DNA from: Streptomyces sp. NBC_01465
GTDB lineage: Bacteria; Actinomycetota; Actinomycetes; Streptomycetales; Streptomycetaceae
NCBI RefSeq assembly: GCF_036227325.1
Contig: NZ_CP109467.1
Location: forward strand, 6,014,001 to 6,078,000
Direction: 5' to 3'
Length of the DNA: 64,000 bases
The stretch's first letter is position 1. Every line of letters begins with the position of its first letter. Shown here piece after piece: positions 60,927 to 64,000 of the stretch. The notes under the pieces are model-generated. The model was not told the DNA's origin. It saw only the letters and a program-made list of their open reading frames with translations, and did not search any database. The translations under genes were made by a program, and so were the position numbers.

Positions 60927-62300
60927 TCACTTCACCGTGGCGAGCACGGAGTCGACCTTCTTCGACGCGTCCTTGAGGAGCTGGTCGATGTCCGCGTCCT
61001 TCTTGGTGAGGACGGACTGCATGACGCCGTCGAGGATCGTGTAGATCTGCTGGGCGTTGGGCGGCTCGACCTTCGTCTGGACCTGGGAGTTGCGGTCGAT
61101 GAAGGGCTTGTAGTTGCCGACCGGGGTGTTGGCGTACTTGGCCCGGATCTCGTCGATCTTCGCCTGCGTCGCACCGGCGAAGAGGCGGGGCTGCGGCAGC
61201 CCGATGGGCACACCGTCGGCCTTCGCCCGCGCGCTGTCGACTGCGTCGCGCTCGGGGCTGCGCAGGTACTTCCACTGGACCCAGGTCAGCCCGGCCTTGA
61301 TCTTCTCGGGCGAGGCCTTGGGGTTGAACATGAAGCCGTCGCCGCCGCCGAGGGTCGCCGTGCCGGGGAGCGCGGCCAGCCCGTAGTCGTCGTACTTCCG
61401 CTCGAACTGCTTGACGATGGTGGGGATGTTGTCGGGTCCCGCCATGTACATCCCGAGCTTGCCCGCGCCCATCATCTTCTGGACGTCGGCTATCTCCAGG
61501 AGCTGGCGGGTGCCCATGCTGTTGTCGGTCCAGCGCATGTCGTGGAGCATCTGCAGGGCCTTGTGCCCGGCGTCGCTGTCGAACGCGGCCTTCCACTTCG
61601 ACCCGTCCTGCGTGGCGACGTCACCGCCCATGGAGTAGATCCATGAGGTGAGGTGCCAGCCGCCCTGGTTGTTCTTGCTGTAGTCGGCGTAGCCCACCGT
61701 GCTGTCGCCGAGCGCGCTGATCTTCTTGGCGGCGGTACGGACCTCGTCCCAGGTGGCGGGCGGGGCGTCGGGGTCGAGGCCGGCGCGCTTGAACAGGGCG
61801 CGGTTGTAGACGAGTCCGAGGGAGTAGTTGCCGGTGGGCAGCCCGTAGATCTTGCCGTCGGGGCCGGTGAAGACCTTCTGCAGCGAGGGGTCGATGTCCT
61901 TCGCGTACGGGACGTCCTTCACGTACTTGCTGATGTCGGCGGCCTGGCGGCGCTGAATGAGACCGGCCGGGTCGGTGAAGTAGACGTAGTACACGTCCTC
62001 CAGCTGGCCGCCCGCCAGCTTGGCCGAGAACGTCTTGGGGTCCATCAGGCCCTCACGGGCATCGATCTTGATCTTCGGGTGGCTCTTCTCGAAGGCGGCG
62101 ACGTCCTCCTCGAAGTTCTTGCGGTCGACGGTCTGCGTCTTGGGCGGCAGCCCGTTGACGGAGATCGTCACCACACCGTTCTTGTCCACGCCGGACGAGT
62201 TGGACGCACCACCTCCGCAGGCGGTGAGCCCGAGTGCCAGAGCTCCGGTGACGAGGGAGCCGAGAACCTGACGTCTGCTGAAGCCGTGCATGCCATCCAT
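60927..62300 (-). CDS. Extracellular solute-binding lipoprotein
   Basis: Sugar-binding lipoprotein of 457 residues (family 1 SBP). Signal: 'FSRRQVLGSLVTGALALG' with lipobox LTAC, Cys then Gly-Gly-Gly. The RR pair suggests possible Tat export. Mature motifs include 'EEDVAAFEKSHPKIKIDARE' and 'AGPDNIPTIVKQFERKYDDY'. ATG 62300 has GAAGG at 10 bases; ATG 62291 is an alternative. It is the first transport gene downstream of the LacI-type regulator and has operator repeats upstream. Confidence 0.92.
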   Translation of the reverse strand: MDGMHGFSRRQVLGSLVTGALALGLTACGGGASNSSGVDKNGVVTISVNGLPPKTQTVDRKNFEEDVAAFEKSHPKIKIDAREGLMDPKTFSAKLAGGQLEDVYYVYFTDPAGLIQRRQAADISKYVKDVPYAKDIDPSLQKVFTGPDGKIYGLPTGNYSLGLVYNRALFKRAGLDPDAPPATWDEVRTAAKKISALGDSTVGYADYSKNNQGGWHLTSWIYSMGGDVATQDGSKWKAAFDSDAGHKALQMLHDMRWTDNSMGTRQLLEIADVQKMMGAGKLGMYMAGPDNIPTIVKQFERKYDDYGLAALPGTATLGGGDGFMFNPKASPEKIKAGLTWVQWKYLRSPERDAVDSARAKADGVPIGLPQPRLFAGATQAKIDEIRAKYANTPVGNYKPFIDRNSQVQTKVEPPNAQQIYTILDGVMQSVLTKKDADIDQLLKDASKKVDSVLATVK

Positions 62301-62378
62301 GCGGACCGTGCCTTCCTGGGATCGACGGCGGGGCCGACGGACCCCGAGCGCTTGAACTGCGCTGAAGGTAGAAGCGCG

Positions 62379-62411
62379 TTACGCAAGAAGTCAATCAGTC
62401 TGCGCAAAAAA
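62379..62411 (-). promoter_or_regulatory. LacI-type operator repeats and promoter of binding-protein gene
   Basis: Read on the minus strand, TTTTTTGCGCAG and TTCTTGCGTAA lie 21 bases apart (plus-strand CGCAA cores at 62403-62407 and 62382-62386). A TTGACT box falls between them as -35, and TACCTT downstream is a possible -10, so the second repeat would sit between -35 and -10. Confidence 0.6.
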
Positions 62412-63434
62412 TCAACCAGAGAAGTGCCGGGTGGTCGAACTGCGGACGATCAGCTCGGTGTCGAACATCATGAGCTCGTTTGCAACAGCATGGCCGTTGA
62501 TCTGCTCTGCCAACGAGGCGACAACTGCCGTGGCCATGGCCTGGATCGGCTGCCGCGCGGTGGTCAGCGGAGGGTCGGTGGCCACCATGAACGGCGAATC
62601 GTCGAACCCGACGACGGACAGATCTTCGGGCACGCGCACCCCTTGCCGACGTGCTCCCCGCACGACTCCCAGCGCCAGCGCATCACTGGCGCAAACGACG
62701 GCGGTGACGCCTTCGGCGAGGAGCCGGGGGAGGGCGGTGGCGCCGCCCTCCATGGTGAAGAGCGCATGCGCGACGAGCCGGCGCCACTCGTCGGGGGAGA
62801 TCCCGCGGCGGTTGCAGAACCCCGCATAGCCTGCGAGTTTACGAGCGGACGGCACATGCCCGAGGGGCCCGAGGACCATGCCGATGCGCTCGTGCCCGAG
62901 TGCGGAGAGGTGGTTGAGAGCCTGCTCGGCGGAGTGGGCGTCGTCGACCCGTACTTGCGAGACCCCGGTGTTCTCGTCGGCGGCGTTGAGCAGCACCATC
63001 GGCACCTTGCGCTCCCGCAGGACGCGACCGTGCTCGGGTCCGGCGTCCGCGTAACTGGCACCGACGAAGACGATGCCGCCGATGTTCTGCTCCAGGAGCA
63101 TCTCGATGTAGTGCGCCTCCGAGACCCCGTCGGCGGTCCTGGTGCACAGGACGGGTATCAGCCCGCGCTTGTTGAGCAGCCCGCACAAGGCCTCGGCGAA
63201 GGCGGAGAAGATGGGATTCTGCAGGTCAGGAACTACGAGCCCGATGAGCGCGGCGCGCTGCCGCCGAAAGGACCGGGGCCGCTCGATCCCGCAGACGTCG
63301 AGCGCGCTGAGCACGGCGTCCCGGGTCGAACTCGCCACGTCAGGACTCTCGTTGAGGACCCGACTCACGGTCGCCTCACTGACACCCGCGTACTCGGCCA
63401 CTTGCAGCAGTCGTCGTTTCGTCACGGGGGCCAC
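62412..63434 (-). CDS. LacI family transcriptional regulator
   Basis: Sugar-responsive repressor of 340 residues. Helix-turn-helix at the N-terminus: 'RRLLQVAEYAGVSEATVSRV' followed by LNESPDVASSTR. The periplasmic-binding-like domain starts 'ALIGLVVPDLQNPIFSAFAE' and contains 'VVGFDDSPFMVATDPPLTTA'. GTG 63434 or GTG 63425 are both possible; no strong RBS. It heads the glucan operon on the same strand, with matching repeat pairs before itself and before the binding-protein gene, so it probably represses both until an oligosaccharide is bound. Confidence 0.9.
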   Translation of the reverse strand: MAPVTKRRLLQVAEYAGVSEATVSRVLNESPDVASSTRDAVLSALDVCGIERPRSFRRQRAALIGLVVPDLQNPIFSAFAEALCGLLNKRGLIPVLCTRTADGVSEAHYIEMLLEQNIGGIVFVGASYADAGPEHGRVLRERKVPMVLLNAADENTGVSQVRVDDAHSAEQALNHLSALGHERIGMVLGPLGHVPSARKLAGYAGFCNRRGISPDEWRRLVAHALFTMEGGATALPRLLAEGVTAVVCASDALALGVVRGARRQGVRVPEDLSVVGFDDSPFMVATDPPLTTARQPIQAMATAVVASLAEQINGHAVANELMMFDTELIVRSSTTRHFSG

Positions 63435-63445
63435 TCTACAAAGGT

Positions 63446-63477
63446 CTACGCAAAAACAGAGATCAGTTACGCAAGAA
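63446..63477 (-). promoter_or_regulatory. LacI-type operator repeats upstream of lacI-family gene
   Basis: Minus-strand TTCTTGCGTAA and TTTTTGCGTAG, with ACGCAA plus-strand cores at 63469-63474 and 63448-63453, again 21 bases apart. Suggests autoregulation. Confidence 0.6.
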
Positions 63478-63575
63478 TCTGACTTCTTTTGGGGGTGGGG
63501 CGTACGGAGGTCGGGCGCGGGCACACGAAAGTGCGGAGACACGAAGGTGCCTCCGCAGCCGTAGGGCGTCCGGCC

Positions 63576-63836
63576 TCAGCCGTACCAGGTGATGTTGCAG
63601 ACGTATACGCAGTCGTGCCGGGGCACGGCAAGGAAGCTGATGAATCCGCGCCCGCCGAGCAGGTCGAACTCGCGCAGGCCGCCTTCGCGGTCGATGGGCC
63701 TACCTACCTTGAGGGAGTCACGCCCCAACGCAGCAAGCTCGGTCGCCAGGCGCTCGACTTCCGCTACGACTCCGGGCGGCAGGCCCTCGGTGAGGTACTC
63801 CGCGCTGGGGTTGTAGTCCCAGGTCCAGTCGGTCAC
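63576..63836 (-). CDS. Small protein, possible RelE/ParE-like toxin
   Basis: Protein of 86 residues beginning 'MTDWTWDYNPSAEYLTEGLP' with a helix 'PPGVVAEVERLATELAALGR' and C-terminal strands 'LREFDLLGGRGFISFLAV' and 'DCVYVCNITWY'. Helix-then-strands order and Arg-rich middle recall RelE/ParE-type toxins, but the match is by pattern only. Its GTG start overlaps the upstream gene's stop (GTGA), so the two are translationally coupled. Confidence 0.6.
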   Translation of the reverse strand: MTDWTWDYNPSAEYLTEGLPPGVVAEVERLATELAALGRDSLKVGRPIDREGGLREFDLLGGRGFISFLAVPRHDCVYVCNITWYG

Positions 63837-64000
63837 AGACCTGCCTCTGCCTCGGCCGCTTCCCGGATCTGCCGGATCTCGGTGATCGCGGCCGTCGGAT
63901 CCTGCTCACCCGAATCCACAATCCGCTCCAGCTCGCGCAACCGCGCCGCGCGTACAGGGTGGCGTTCGATCGCGATGAAGACGGCCCAGGAGTGGATGAA
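63833..64000 (-). CDS. DUF6247-like protein (start outside window)
   Basis: C-terminal 55 residues of a gene running in from the right edge: 'FIHSWAVFIAIERHPVRAAR' then LRELERIVDSGEQDPTAAIT and a charged helix. It matches what I know of the actinobacterial DUF6247 family, often found next to small toxin-like genes. The stop overlaps the next GTG by 4 bases. It may be the antitoxin side of a two-gene unit. Confidence 0.6.
   Translation of the reverse strand, partial: FIHSWAVFIAIERHPVRAARLRELERIVDSGEQDPTAAITEIRQIREAAEAEAGL

Overview
This 64 kb window is high-GC actinobacterial chromosome, almost certainly Streptomyces. Supporting signs are the very high GC at third codon positions, GTG starts, TANNNT boxes a few bases before start codons, a GC-rich intergenic repeat ending in the 'cctcaatcgccggacgggct' string, and typical families (LAL-type LuxR, PucR, MmyB-type XRE, DUF4291, DUF6191). 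From memory, the order ilvB-ilvN-ilvC-serA ... put genes ... leuB-ilvE ... cimA matches the conserved core arm of S. coelicolor. I see no phage, transposon, CRISPR, rRNA or tRNA.

Layout. 1-9.9 kb: 3' part of an MMPL exporter, an acetyltransferase, a membrane protein, a large LAL regulator, a lipoprotein sugar dehydrogenase, an aldo/keto reductase and a D-2-hydroxyacid dehydrogenase. 10-13 kb: a membrane PAS-GGDEF-EAL protein with an intact GGDEF and a degenerate EAL domain. 13.1-18.7 kb: branched-chain amino acid and serine synthesis (ilvBNC behind a leader-peptide attenuator, then serA). 18.8-23.3 kb: a TetR gene with a palindrome, then a PucR regulator divergent from proline dehydrogenase and P5C dehydrogenase across a perfect 24-bp palindrome.

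23.4-38.6 kb is an accessory patchwork: DUF4291; an AAA/DUF234 ATPase behind a perfect 30-bp palindrome; alpha/beta hydrolases; a small sigma factor coupled to a cyclase-like protein; a nitroreductase-fold protein with iodotyrosine deiodinase active-site residues; a three-gene phospholipid operon (CDP-alcohol transferase, CdsA, PlsC-membrane fusion); an AAC(2')-like acetyltransferase; an MmyB-type regulator; a candidate structured RNA; an SDR; a Tat-exported purple acid phosphatase.

38.7-41.2 kb holds leuB and ilvE, and 53.1-54.7 kb holds cimA, which has its own leader with two Ile codons and a terminator. Together with ilvBNC these supply most of the valine, isoleucine and leucine route. Between them (44-50 kb) lies a nitrogen-scavenging cluster: NCS1 permease and amidase divergent from a fused UreAB, a divergent urease alpha subunit and agmatine deiminase, without urease maturation genes.

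54.7-63.4 kb, on the minus strand, is a glucan-utilisation locus: LacI regulator, binding protein, two permeases, a GH87-type alpha-1,3-glucanase with carbohydrate-binding modules, and a GH13 alpha-glucosidase. No ATPase is encoded, consistent with use of a shared MsiK. Two direct-repeat sites with the same 21-bp spacing precede the LacI gene and the binding-protein gene. The window ends in a small translationally coupled pair resembling a toxin-antitoxin unit.
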